The notes: generated by a model not told the origin, from the letters alone. DNA of 64,000 bases from Megaera_A sp965233855 (GCA_965233855.1 OZ247586.1:372001-436000); one strand, 5' to 3'; counted from the stretch's first letter, positions 28,937-38,056 are shown. Numbers and translations: made by a program.

Positions 28937-29599
28937 ATGTCGATATTTAGTTCAATAACGGATTATTTTGGTAGTAGTGCAAAACATGCTAGTAACGCAT
29001 CAACACATCTATCAAATGCTGGTTCTTCAGCGTATAAAGGAGCTAGCAGTGTTGTTAGTGGCGTTTCTAATTTCTTCTCAACAACTACTGCATTAGCAGC
29101 AGGTACAGCATGGCATTCATTTGAGTGGATTGCTGGAGAAATTATTGGTGCTAATTCAGCTGCTCATTTTGCTAATTGGGGAGCCTCATTAGTTGGTGTA
29201 GCTCCAGCAACAGGGTGGATCGCTCAAGCTACAGAATTTGCAGCTCTATCTCTTGTGCACTATCCAGTAGCTAGTATGGTTGCATTAATGACTACTACTA
29301 TTATTGCTACTCATCCAAAAGAAACTTTTGAAGCAATAAAAGGATTTGGTAAAGCCGCTTATAATTTTGTTGAAGCTGGTGTTGAGTTAATGGAAGCTGC
29401 AGCGGAAGCTACTCTTGCTGTTGGTTTAGCAGCTGTAGAAGTGTTAGATTCAGCTATTGATGCTACTACTAAAGAAGTAAAGTCTCTTACTGAAGATGTA
29501 CTTGGTGGTGATATTGAAATGGAAGTTTTTACAGATAACTCCGATGTTGATTTAGTTGGTGGTGAGTCTGTGATTGATGCAGATTGTGTAGTAATGTAA
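28937..29599 (+). CDS. Alanine/serine-rich protein of unknown function
   Basis: A 220-residue protein that I do not recognise. The N-terminus is Ser/Ala-rich (SSITDYFGSSAKHASNAS). Then follow long small-residue, hydrophobic or amphipathic stretches (about 48-75, 78-100 and 105-125). A helical Ala/Glu segment comes next (VEAGVELMEAAAEATLAVGL) and then an acidic C-terminus (about 185-220) ending CVVM. There is no signal peptide, but several segments could insert in or associate with membranes. It has its own probable promoter, a good ribosome-binding site and a strong terminator, so it is probably a separately and well expressed gene. Its base composition looks more G+C-rich than its neighbours. 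The ATG at 28937 is preferred over the upstream in-frame start at 28883. Confidence 0.75.
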   Translation: MSIFSSITDYFGSSAKHASNASTHLSNAGSSAYKGASSVVSGVSNFFSTTTALAAGTAWHSFEWIAGEIIGANSAAHFANWGASLVGVAPATGWIAQATEFAALSLVHYPVASMVALMTTTIIATHPKETFEAIKGFGKAAYNFVEAGVELMEAAAEATLAVGLAAVEVLDSAIDATTKEVKSLTEDVLGGDIEMEVFTDNSDVDLVGGESVIDADCVVM

Positions 29600-29622
29600 T
29601 CTTTTAATTACTACATTTTAAG

Positions 29623-29660
29623 AAAAGGCTAAATGACTCTCCTCATGTAGCCTTTTTTTT
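29623..29660 (+). terminator. Rho-independent terminator
   Basis: A stem with AAAAGGCTA (29623-29631) pairing TAGCCTTTT (29648-29656), an inner ATGA/TCAT pairing, and a run of eight T ending at 29660. It lies 24 bases after the stop of the alanine-rich gene. A second hairpin (GTAGTAAT with ATTACTAC) spans that gene's stop codon just upstream. Confidence 0.85.
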
Positions 29661-29807
29661 GTCCAACATTATATATTAATTTAGGCAAAAGTAATTGGTT
29701 TGAATTAAGATAAAACCCTATAGGAGTTTATAGTTCTTTTTTAAGATTAGATTTTTATTGCAACGATATTTATTCTATCGGTTCTAGAAAAGTATACCTT
29801 ATTTAAA

Positions 29808-30135
29808 CTACCAACCTAAAATTCCGCGCCATGAAGGTTTTTCAAATGAATCTATATTCTCTGCTTTCTTAAGAAAGCTAGTTATACGCACTGTAAATGG
29901 TAGGATGACTAATTCATAAGTTACTTTTAGAGTTGTCATGGTGAATACCATTGAAAGTAATTCTGAAACAGGTAAGAAAGAACCAAAAGCTATACTTGCA
30001 AATATTGCAGTTTCAATAAAAGCCCCAGCACATGTGCTAAGTATTGCACGAATGGCAAAATTACGACCTTTTAACATGATTTTCAATGCTGAGATCGCTG
30101 ATGCATTTAGAAGTTCTTCTATAAAGTATCTAGAG
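29808..30135 (-). pseudogene. C-terminal remnant of a YhhQ/VUT-family transporter
   Basis: The minus-strand frame runs from the IS boundary at 30135 to the stop at 29808 with no start codon of its own kind (the first usable TTG is at 30086). It encodes FIEELLNASAISALKIMLKGRNF, then AIRAILSTCAGAFIETAIFASIAFGSFLP and LKVTYELVILPF. This is the second half of a queuosine-precursor-type transporter. The IS481-like element lies where the N-terminal half should be, and no N-terminal coding remains beyond the element. An intact family member is at 13050-13703. Confidence 0.65.
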
Positions 30136-31367
30136 TGTAAAACTCTACACTTGATCTGACAGATAGTTACTTATCATACAGCATAATTACTGTCAGATAA
30201 GTTCTGAGTATCATGTGTCTGACACTCATTCACGTAGCTAGGAATATTCTTATCCAAAGCAATATGTTTTGAATCAAGAAAGGTTTGCATAGGTGTTTTT
30301 CCATAACAATGCTTTCCTGAATGTGTTCTTTGAGTATTGTACTTATTAATCCATAAATCAACATCAATTTGTAACTCTTCTACAGAGCCGTATATTCTTT
30401 TGCGAAATGCTATATCATAAAACTCTTGTTTCATAGTTCTATGGAACCTCTCGCAAATACCGTTAGTTTGCGGACTACGAACCTTTGTTTTTGTGTGATC
30501 AATATTCTCAATTCCTAAATAAAGTTGATAGGCATGATGCTCAGGTTTACCACAATATTCAGTACCGCGATCAGTGAGTATACGAAACATGCTAAGGCCT
30601 TGTTCTGTATAAAATGGCAGCACTCTATCATTTAGTATATCAGCTGCAGTAATAGCTGATTTCTCAGTATAAAGTTTTACTTGCGCCACTTTAGAATATG
30701 TATCAACAAAAGTTTGTTGGTAAATTTTTCCAACCCCCTTCATATTACCTACATAGTAAGTATCTTGTGAACCAAGATACCCAGGATGCTCAGTCTCGAT
30801 TTCACCGTGAGCTACTTTGCTAGCTTTAGCCCGCTCAAGAGCTGCTAGCTGTTCTTCAGTTAATATCATACCATCTTGCGCTGATTTAGCTTCTAAGGCT
30901 TTTAGACGCTTACGCATTGTCTCTAAATCATTACGCAACCAAATAGAACGAACTCCACTACTTGATATTAAAACACCTTGTTGCTTCAGCTCATTACTAG
31001 CTCGTAATTGCCCTAAAACAGGGTTTGAAATAGCAAGATCTATGACGGCTTGTTCTACATCAGAAGGTACTCTGTTTTTCATGATAGGTTTCTTGCGGCT
31101 GATTTCCTGTAGAGCAGCTTCCCCACCATTTTCATATAATTCTTTAAAACGATAAAAGGTATCCCTTGAATATCCCATAACGTTACACGCTTGACTTACA
31201 TTATCAAGCTGTTTCGCTAATTCTAAAAGTCCTAATTTGGGTTTGATGATTTTTTCTAATTGACTCATTTTTAATCTCTTGTTTGAGTGGTTAAATGCAA
31301 TATATTCAACTACTAAATATATTACTCTCTTTTTACCACTCTGTCAGATTAAATTTGAAGCTTTACA
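30136..31367 (-). mobile_element. IS481-like insertion sequence
   Basis: About 1232 bp with imperfect terminal inverted repeats. The left end reads TGTAAAACTCTACACTTGAT from 30136 and the right end, inward from 31367, reads TGTAAAGCTTCAAATTTAAT. Both are followed by CTGACAGA (about 22 of 28 match). TGT ends are usual for the IS481/IS3 supergroup. I see no clear target duplication, and the left flank is a truncated transporter gene, so insertion was followed or accompanied by deletion. Confidence 0.82.
30174..31268 (-). CDS. IS481-family transposase
   Basis: A 364-residue integrase-type (rve) transposase. An N-terminal helix-turn-helix (QLDNVSQACNVMGYSRDTFYRFK) is followed by an HTH/linker region. 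The DDE core has Asp in QQTFVDTYSKVAQVKLY, Asp in FRILTDRGTEYCG and Glu in NGICERFHRTMKQEF. Full length and uninterrupted. Confidence 0.9.
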   Translation of the reverse strand: MSQLEKIIKPKLGLLELAKQLDNVSQACNVMGYSRDTFYRFKELYENGGEAALQEISRKKPIMKNRVPSDVEQAVIDLAISNPVLGQLRASNELKQQGVLISSSGVRSIWLRNDLETMRKRLKALEAKSAQDGMILTEEQLAALERAKASKVAHGEIETEHPGYLGSQDTYYVGNMKGVGKIYQQTFVDTYSKVAQVKLYTEKSAITAADILNDRVLPFYTEQGLSMFRILTDRGTEYCGKPEHHAYQLYLGIENIDHTKTKVRSPQTNGICERFHRTMKQEFYDIAFRKRIYGSVEELQIDVDLWINKYNTQRTHSGKHCYGKTPMQTFLDSKHIALDKNIPSYVNECQTHDTQNLSDSNYAV

Positions 31368-31457
31368 CCAATCATCCTTATTTAGTAATTGGAATTAGTT
31401 CCTAATTATTCTATCTTAGGTTATATGATTATTTAATCAAGATTAATTGTGAAATAA

Positions 31458-32282
31458 TTAGTAGCATCTAACTGGTTGATTAAATACGTACTGCCAAACT
31501 TTGTCCCATCCATGATTATGTGAAACATCTTTAAAGATTTGTTGTTTAACACAAGAAGTAGAAGCTTTTTGTACAAACTTATCAGCAATAAATGGTGGAA
31601 TAATTGTATCTTTTCCTCCGGAAATATGCAATTGCGGTATGTGTTTTACCTGCTTTGCATAATCTATTGGGTTTAAAGAACCAATCATTGGTGTCACGTT
31701 ATGGTGCGTAGTAAATGCAACGTGATCTAGATTTCCACTGATAGTAATTATGTCTTTTGTCATGTAGTTTCTAGCAGCAATTAAAACTGCTATTCCTCCT
31801 CCTCCTGAAAACCCAACTAAACTAAACTTATGGTTGTTGTTGATGCTGTTTATAACATCATTAATAGATTGTACAGAATCATCTGATAATCTCTTGTCTG
31901 TCCAATATTGCATGCTGCATTTAGGGTTCAGATCCATTGGAGTGTATTGGCATGGGCGGCCAATATATACAACATTTGGGCGGTCATCCATAGCGGCTAA
32001 TTTAATTAGCATCTGTCTTCTTGGTGTTGGATTTCTAGAGATTCTATACTTACCATTAAAAGCAGCTCCGTCACCTTCAATATAGAATACGTATGGTTTG
32101 TGTTTATTAGTGATTTTTTGGTAAGTAGTTAGCCAAAAATCACCACCTTTTACAAGCACTTTTTGAAAGCCATAAAGCTCTCCTATCATAGCAGGATCGC
32201 TTCCATAAGTTATGGTTTTACAGCTTTGCAGTATTAGTCCCGCAATGGCGAGTAATATAATATTAGAAAGGTATTTCATCAT
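31458..32282 (-). CDS. Alpha/beta-hydrolase lipoprotein
   Basis: A 274-residue predicted lipoprotein with lipobox GLILQSCKT. The hydrolase fold has a nucleophile elbow VGFSGGGGIAVLIAA (GFSGG), probable Asp in LHISGGKDTIIPP and His in DVSHNHGW, so a full catalytic triad seems present. Substrate unknown; it could be an envelope esterase or lipase. Its start overlaps the 3' end of ssb by 20 bp, so it is probably translated from the ssb transcript. Confidence 0.78.
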   Translation of the reverse strand: MMKYLSNIILLAIAGLILQSCKTITYGSDPAMIGELYGFQKVLVKGGDFWLTTYQKITNKHKPYVFYIEGDGAAFNGKYRISRNPTPRRQMLIKLAAMDDRPNVVYIGRPCQYTPMDLNPKCSMQYWTDKRLSDDSVQSINDVINSINNNHKFSLVGFSGGGGIAVLIAARNYMTKDIITISGNLDHVAFTTHHNVTPMIGSLNPIDYAKQVKHIPQLHISGGKDTIIPPFIADKFVQKASTSCVKQQIFKDVSHNHGWDKVWQYVFNQPVRCY

Positions 32283-32700
32283 CTAAATCACTATTATCAA
32301 AAGTTGGGGCATTATTTTGGCTGCCAGGTTGGTTTGGACTCGCTTCACCACGAGAGTCTAGTAAGATTAACGTTGAGTTGAAGTTTTGCAGAACTACTTC
32401 AGTAGTGTATTTTTCTTGATTGTCATTATCAACCCACTTCCTAGTTTGAAGCTGTCCTTCAATATAAAGTTTTGTGCCTTTTTTTACATAGTTTTTAATA
32501 ACTCGTACTAGTCCTTCACTAAAACATACTACTCTATGCCATTCTGTTTTATCTTTTCTTTCGCCAGTTACTTTATCTTTCCAGCTTTCGCTAGTTGCTA
32601 TGCTGAAATTTGCAATTTCTCTACCGTCATTGGTAGTTCTGATTTCTGGATCTCGTCCTAGATTTCCTATAAGAGTAACTTTATTTAAACTGCCTGCCAT
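32263..32700 (-). CDS. ssb: Single-stranded DNA-binding protein
   Basis: A 145-residue SSB. The OB-fold N-terminus (SLNKVTLIGNLGRDPEIRTT, FSIATSESWKDK, EWHRVVCF) is followed by a short linker and the acidic tip DLDDEIPF, which binds partner proteins. It is divergent from uvrA, a widespread proteobacterial arrangement often with an SOS operator between them. I saw no clear LexA box in the spacer. Confidence 0.96.
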   Translation of the reverse strand: MAGSLNKVTLIGNLGRDPEIRTTNDGREIANFSIATSESWKDKVTGERKDKTEWHRVVCFSEGLVRVIKNYVKKGTKLYIEGQLQTRKWVDNDNQEKYTTEVVLQNFNSTLILLDSRGEASPNQPGSQNNAPTFDNSDLDDEIPF

Positions 32701-32857
32701 TATATAAACACCACTTGTATTTTTTAAATTAAATATTAGCTATAACATATCTTATCAATAGGTGAAACAAAAATATAATGAAATTTACTATTGCAATAAG
32801 AAGTTTTTGGACCCTATAATACCTTGCATCATTTTTTTCATTTTCAATAGATTTTTT

Positions 32858-35716
32858 ATGCAAGAATATATAAAAGTACGCGGAGCAAAGGAACACAACC
32901 TTAAGAACGTAAATGTTGATATTCCAAGAAACAAATTTATTGTTATCACTGGTCTCAGTGGGTCTGGGAAATCTTCATTAGCGTTTGATACAATCTATGC
33001 AGAAGGTCAGAGACGCTATGTTGAAAGTCTTTCTTCATATGCAAGACAGTTTTTGCATTTACAAAACAAACCTAATGTAGAGTCGATTTCTGGTTTATCT
33101 CCAGCTATTGCGATTGATCAGAAGACTACATCAAAGAACCCACGTTCTACTGTTGGTACTATTACAGAGATATATGATTATTTAAGATTGTTTTTTGCTC
33201 GAGTTGGAGTGCCATATTCACCAGCAACAGGTCTCCCAATCAAGAGTCAGTCTGTGTCAGAAATGGTTGATATAGTAAATAATCTTCCAGAAGGGGCGAA
33301 AATATATATTTTATCACCAATGGTGCGTGGTCAAAAAGGTGAATTTCGCCGTGAAATAGGTAATTTGAGAAAACATGGTTATCAACGTTTATTTCTTGAT
33401 GGTGAATTATGTGAATTAGATGAACTTCCTAAAATAGATAAAAATAAGAAGCATAGCATTGAAGTAGTTGTGGATCGTCTTGTTATATCAGATTCCCTTG
33501 GCAATAGAGTTGCTGAAAGTCTTGAAGCTTCACTGCAAATGGGGGATGGTATAACATATATTGATATTGTTTCTCTTCCAAGTAAACATGGTAGTAAGTA
33601 TAAGGATGGAGATAGGATTACGTTTTCTGAGAAATATTCATGTCCTGAATCTGGTTTTCAATTAGAAGAAGTTGAGCCTAGAATTTTTTCTTTTAATAGT
33701 CCATTTGGCGCATGCCCTTCATGTGAAGGTATTGGGAAAGAAGCTTTTTTTGATAAAGGTTTGATTGTTCCTGATGAAAGTTTGAGTATCAAGGGTGGTG
33801 CAATTGTTCCATGGAGCAAGTCGTCATCTAAGTTTTTTATAGATACTCTTGAATCACTTGCTAAGCATTATAAGTTTAAGATTACCACTCCTTTTGCTGA
33901 ATTGACGGATAAAGTTAAAAATATTTTGTTTTATGGTTCTGGTGAAGAAGAAATTATTTTTGAATATAAAGATGATCGTAAATCTGAAATTATTGAGCAA
34001 TCATTTGCAGGGATTATTCCTAGCTTGGAAGAGAAGTTTCGTAAGGTTGATACCGTATGGATGCGTGAGGAGTTAAATAGATTTAAGTCGAAGCATAATT
34101 GCTCTGCATGCAGTGGTTATAGGTTAAAAAAAGAATCATTATGTGTGAAAATTGATGATTTGAACATTGGGCAAGTTTCGAGAAAAACAATCTTTGAAGC
34201 TTTGCAATGGTTTGATAATATAAACGATAAATTAGATAAAAAGCAGCAAGTTATTGCAAAGCGTGTTGTCAAAGAGATCCAAGAGCGCTTGAAATTCCTC
34301 AATAATGTTGGTTTAGAATATTTAAGCTTATCTAGAGAGTCAGGAACTCTTTCAGGGGGGGAGAGTCAAAGGATTCGTTTGGCTTCTCAAATTGGTTGTG
34401 GTCTTAGTGGAGTATTGTATGTTCTCGATGAGCCATCTATTGGTTTGCATCAACGTGATAATTCGCGTTTGATTTCGACGCTGAAGAACCTTAGGGACTT
34501 GGGTAATACAGTTATTGTTGTTGAGCATGATGATGAAACTATGCTTGAATCTGAGCATATTATTGATGTTGGTCCAGGAGCTGGTATTCATGGAGGAAAG
34601 ATTATCGCTGAAGGTACTCCAGATGAAATCAAAAAATCTCCAAATAGCATAACCGGTCAATATTTGAGTGGAAAGATGTCTATTCCTGTGCCGGATAAAA
34701 TTAGATCAGGTCATGAAGGCAAGGAGATTATTCTTACTGGTGCAAGAGAAAATAATTTACAGAATCTTTCTATTTCTATTCAGCTTGGAACTTTTATTTC
34801 TGTCACTGGTGTGTCTGGTGGTGGTAAATCAAGCTTAATTATTAATACTTTCTATCAAGCGGCATTAAAAGCGTTAGAACCAAAGTCAAAATTATATCCT
34901 GGTGAACATGATTCAATTAAGGGATTGGAACATATTGATAAAATTATTGATATTAATCAATCTCCGATTGGAAGAACTCCTAGATCAAATCCAGCAACTT
35001 ATACCGGTGCATTTACACCAATTCGTGACTGGTTTACTGAACTCCCAGAATCAAAGATTCGTGGTTATAAAGTTGGCCGTTTCTCTTTTAATGTAAAAGG
35101 CGGTCGCTGCGAAGCTTGTCAGGGAGATGGTTTGATTAAGATTGAAATGCATTTTCTTCCAGATGTGTATGTTAATTGTGATGTTTGTAATGGGCAGAGA
35201 TATAATCGTGAAACGTTAGAAGTAAAATATAACGGTAAAAATATTGCAGAAGTTCTTAATATGACAGTTGAAGATGCGGCCAAATTTTTTGAGAAAGTTC
35301 CAGCAATTTACGAAAAACTGGCTACCCTTAATGAAGTTGGTCTTGGTTACATTAAAATTGGTCAATCAGCTACTACTCTTTCTGGTGGTGAGGCACAACG
35401 AGTGAAGCTAGCAAAAGAACTTTCTAAGCGCTCAACTGGCAAAACATTATATATTCTTGACGAACCAACTACTGGCCTCCATGTAGATGATATTAAAAAG
35501 TTACTTTCTGTTTTGCATAAGCTAGTTAACAAAGGCAATACAGTTGTTGTTATTGAGCATAATATGGATGTAATTAAAACATCAGATTATATTATTGATA
35601 TTGGTCCAGAAGGTGGCGATAAAGGTGGTATTATAGTGATAGAGGGTGCGCCTGAAGTGGTGGCTGCATGTGAGGAAAGTCACACAGGTCGCTATTTGAA
35701 ACAATATTTGAAGTAA
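32858..35716 (+). CDS. uvrA: Excinuclease ABC subunit A
   Basis: A 952-residue damage sensor for nucleotide-excision repair. Two ABC ATPase modules: Walker A GLSGSGKSSLAF and GVSGGGKSSLI, with signatures LSGGESQRIRLASQI and LSGGEAQRVKLAKEL. Zinc-binding CxxC pairs are visible at CPSCEGIG, CSACSGYR, CEACQGDG and CDVCNGQR. The frame is open 32 codons upstream, but MQEYIKVRGAKEHNLKN at 32858 is the conserved N-terminus. Complete. Confidence 0.96.
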   Translation: MQEYIKVRGAKEHNLKNVNVDIPRNKFIVITGLSGSGKSSLAFDTIYAEGQRRYVESLSSYARQFLHLQNKPNVESISGLSPAIAIDQKTTSKNPRSTVGTITEIYDYLRLFFARVGVPYSPATGLPIKSQSVSEMVDIVNNLPEGAKIYILSPMVRGQKGEFRREIGNLRKHGYQRLFLDGELCELDELPKIDKNKKHSIEVVVDRLVISDSLGNRVAESLEASLQMGDGITYIDIVSLPSKHGSKYKDGDRITFSEKYSCPESGFQLEEVEPRIFSFNSPFGACPSCEGIGKEAFFDKGLIVPDESLSIKGGAIVPWSKSSSKFFIDTLESLAKHYKFKITTPFAELTDKVKNILFYGSGEEEIIFEYKDDRKSEIIEQSFAGIIPSLEEKFRKVDTVWMREELNRFKSKHNCSACSGYRLKKESLCVKIDDLNIGQVSRKTIFEALQWFDNINDKLDKKQQVIAKRVVKEIQERLKFLNNVGLEYLSLSRESGTLSGGESQRIRLASQIGCGLSGVLYVLDEPSIGLHQRDNSRLISTLKNLRDLGNTVIVVEHDDETMLESEHIIDVGPGAGIHGGKIIAEGTPDEIKKSPNSITGQYLSGKMSIPVPDKIRSGHEGKEIILTGARENNLQNLSISIQLGTFISVTGVSGGGKSSLIINTFYQAALKALEPKSKLYPGEHDSIKGLEHIDKIIDINQSPIGRTPRSNPATYTGAFTPIRDWFTELPESKIRGYKVGRFSFNVKGGRCEACQGDGLIKIEMHFLPDVYVNCDVCNGQRYNRETLEVKYNGKNIAEVLNMTVEDAAKFFEKVPAIYEKLATLNEVGLGYIKIGQSATTLSGGEAQRVKLAKELSKRSTGKTLYILDEPTTGLHVDDIKKLLSVLHKLVNKGNTVVVIEHNMDVIKTSDYIIDIGPEGGDKGGIIVIEGAPEVVAACEESHTGRYLKQYLK

Positions 35717-35939
35717 TTACGCTAGTGAGGATTGGGTCTTGTGGAGGTGAGTAGCGCTTACATACCGCACGCGCAGGTGAGGAATTCAGGAGTATTTTAG
35801 CGTCTTCTTCAATTAGCAGATAAAACTCAAGAGTTTTTTCGTTCTGCGCATGGATCCACGCGTTCGCCAGGATGAAACTGAAGATAGAGGAGTTATATTA
35901 GTGTTGTTAGGTGTGCAGGTAAGGGGCCAAAAGGGTGTT
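35717..35939. repeat. G+C-rich repeat-like intergenic stretch
   Basis: A 223-bp spacer between uvrA and the decayed MNT-HEPN gene. It is markedly more G+C-rich than its surroundings, with GGATCCACGCGTTCGCCAGG near 35850. That block resembles the dispersed hairpin-type repeats (family with TGGATTCC...GCGAA) common in alphaproteobacterial and rickettsial intergenic regions. The minus strand is open through part of it but shows no recognisable protein. No promoter or tRNA seen. Confidence 0.35.
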
Positions 35940-36794
35940 TTATTTTTCTATCTCAGCTAAACAAATTTTTTCAGTTGTGCTTTTTAGCTTTTCCACTCGC
36001 TCAATCAAATATTGTAGTTGTTCTTTAGTGATTTATTATATCTAGCATCTATGTACGCAGCTCTGAGTAGTTCAAAACATTTCTTCCGTTCTGCTGTGTC
36101 AAAAGGAAATATTTTTAATAGATCTTCGTGGTAATTCTTAACCATGCCAGAAAGCTTGGCTATGTCATGTGATTTTGGTTTGTAAGCTGTGAATACTAGT
36201 AAGATTGCATTATATAGGCTTTTAGTTGATTGGTGCAGTTCGAAAGCAGAGTTCCAATAAACATGTCTTTCAAGAGCGCTTTTCGAATTAAATAAAAACT
36301 CTATCCCTCTTTCAAACCAATATTCATAATCATCTTTAGCTATTTCTCTTTTTTCGCTTCCACTCAAGTTTTTTGCTTCAGCTAAGGGCGTTTTTTCATC
36401 ATCATAAAGCAATATTCCTTTTTTTTTATATCAGCAAAGAAATATTGATTTTTTTTAAGTGTCTATTTACGTAATCAAATGGTTCGACTATTAAAGTGAC
36501 CCACGGATTGTCGTACAAATTTTGCTTTTCAAGAATATTGGTAATTTTATTTTCAATATTGGATTTTTGTAGGCTGTTAGAGTAGTTCTTTTTTTAGAAC
36601 AATCAATAAATCCAAATCGCTCTCATATGAATATAGAATAGATCCTTATAAATATTTATCCCTAACACAATCGCCTCTTGCATATGAACCAAATAAAATA
36701 ATTTTTTATCTTCAGCTATAGATAAAATTTTTGCTGTAATAATAGCTAGTCTATCTTCAATAATATGACTTTTTTCTGGTAGTTCGGTTTTCAT
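35940..36794 (-). pseudogene. Fused nucleotidyltransferase-HEPN (MNT-HEPN) gene, multiply broken
   Basis: Reading the minus strand across frames from ATG 36794 recovers one protein. The N-terminus is MKTELPEKSHIIEDRL. Then comes the nucleotidyltransferase motif LFGSYARGD (36670-36693) and SDLDLLIVLKK (about 36595-36624). An in-frame TAA at 36646-36648 lies between them. The HEPN domain follows (ERHVYWNSAFELHQ, KSLYNAILLVFT, KSHDIAKL, AAYIDARY), and a tail in another frame (ITKEQLQYLIERVEKL) ends at 35940. At least four frameshifts plus the stop. Fused MNT-HEPN proteins are related to toxin-antitoxin pairs in which MNT modifies the HEPN RNase. Confidence 0.72.
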
Positions 36795-36886
36795 AATTTT
36801 TGTTTTCTATGGAAACTCTGAGACAATCCCAATTTTATTTGGAGCTATTATGTCATGAAAAATAATATGGAATCAATGTTTTTATA

Positions 36887-37114
36887 TTATTTAGCTTCTT
36901 TTAAGAGAGCTTGTTCAGCTTTTGAAAATTTAGAAACTTTCTTTGTGTCTGCAGCTTTCTTTTGCTTGTAAATTGGAGGAATTTCAAGTGATTTATTACG
37001 TTTGACCTTGTATTCATCTGGCATAGTTTCTGTTAAGCCTAAAGTTTTTTTGGTATTCTTGCTGCATGCAGAAATTAGAAATATACAGGACAATAGTAGA
37101 GCAGTTTTTTTCAT
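36887..37114 (-). CDS. Short BamF/DUF3035-like lipoprotein
   Basis: A 75-residue lipoprotein. A signal with lipobox FLISACSK is followed by LGLTETMPDEYKVKRNKSLEIPP. This matches the alphaproteobacterial DUF3035/BamF pattern (LGL-x4-PDEF-x-V-x-R-x-PL-x-xPP), a component associated with the outer-membrane beta-barrel assembly machine. It is shorter than typical members, which extend well beyond the PP motif. Its position 4 bp after the VOC gene and near lspA fits the common lspA-DUF3035 neighbourhood. Confidence 0.65.
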   Translation of the reverse strand: MKKTALLLSCIFLISACSKNTKKTLGLTETMPDEYKVKRNKSLEIPPIYKQKKAADTKKVSKFSKAEQALLKEAK

Positions 37115-37118
37115 AATA

Positions 37119-37496
37119 TTATTTATTTTTATTTAGTTGATGTAGTGTAATTCCATTTCCTTCTGAATCAAGGATAACAGCCATGCTGCACACGCCTGGC
37201 GTGACTAACTTATCCATAGCTATTTGTATGTTTTTGCTTTTTAGATTTTCTAGCATTGAGTCTAAATCTTCAACTTCGAACGCAACGCTTCCACCAGAAT
37301 TTGCGCTAGGTGAAACGCCTTGAGCAAGTGTAGTAATTGCAAAACAACCACCTTGCGGTAAATCATATTCGACCCATGAACCATTTTCGTGATCATAAAC
37401 ATTCCCTACCTTGATTCCAATAGTGTTTTCATAAAAATCTCTTGCTCTGGCCAGGTCGATAACAGGATACATTGTAAATGCTACTTTTTTAATCAT
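37119..37496 (-). CDS. VOC-family (glyoxalase-like) protein
   Basis: A 125-residue vicinal-oxygen-chelate protein with two beta-alpha-beta-beta-beta halves. The first is VAFTMYPVIDLARARDFYENTIGI with VEYDLPQGGCFAI. The second is GGSVAFEVEDLDSMLENLKSKN with MAVILDSEGNGITLHQ. Possible metal ligands include Glu in WVEYDL and the His near the C-terminus. Substrate cannot be told; many small VOC proteins are lyases, dioxygenases or resistance proteins. Confidence 0.78.
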   Translation of the reverse strand: MIKKVAFTMYPVIDLARARDFYENTIGIKVGNVYDHENGSWVEYDLPQGGCFAITTLAQGVSPSANSGGSVAFEVEDLDSMLENLKSKNIQIAMDKLVTPGVCSMAVILDSEGNGITLHQLNKNK

Positions 37497-37539
37497 TTTG
37501 GATCAGTTGTTTTTGTGTTTTATAATTAAAGATATATCT

Positions 37540-38055
37540 TCATTTGCTGATATCATCAAGTGTTTTTTCTGAAGTCTTTTTAGACGTGCAAAAAAGATAT
37601 TCGTAAATTATTAAACATGCTCCAATAGTAATAAAGCTGTCAGCTAGGTTGAAGGCTGGGAAACTAAAGTCTTCATAGTAAAAATATATAAAGTCAAAGA
37701 CTGCGCCTCGGAAGATTCTATCTAGCAAATTTCCAAGTGCACCTCCAATGATTATACTAAACCCAATAAAAGTTAAGCATGATTTTGATTTAAATGTAAG
37801 ATAGCTCAGATATAAGATTATTAAACTATTTAGAGCAAGAAATACATAGTTGCTATATTGATAATAATCGCGGAATAGGCCGAAGCTGATTCCATAGTTC
37901 CATGCATAAACAATATTAAGCATAGGTAATAACTCAATCGTATATCCTGGTCTTCCTTTTAAGTAATCAATTAAAAAGGTCTTGGAAGCTTGGTCTAGGA
38001 CTATTAATATTCCTAGTAAAAATATAAAATATAAAGTTTTTTTTCTTAAGTTCAT
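37540..38055 (-). CDS. lspA: Lipoprotein signal peptidase
   Basis: A 171-residue inner-membrane aspartic protease that cleaves prolipoproteins after lipidation. It has four membrane segments and the conserved motifs DQASKTFLID, IVYAWNYGISFG, GGALGNLLDRIFRGAVFDF (first catalytic Asp) and FPAFNLADSFITIG (second). Many lipoproteins in this window depend on it. It begins 1 bp after the M23 gene stop. Confidence 0.95.
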   Translation of the reverse strand: MNLRKKTLYFIFLLGILIVLDQASKTFLIDYLKGRPGYTIELLPMLNIVYAWNYGISFGLFRDYYQYSNYVFLALNSLIILYLSYLTFKSKSCLTFIGFSIIIGGALGNLLDRIFRGAVFDFIYFYYEDFSFPAFNLADSFITIGACLIIYEYLFCTSKKTSEKTLDDISK

Positions 38056-38056
38056 A

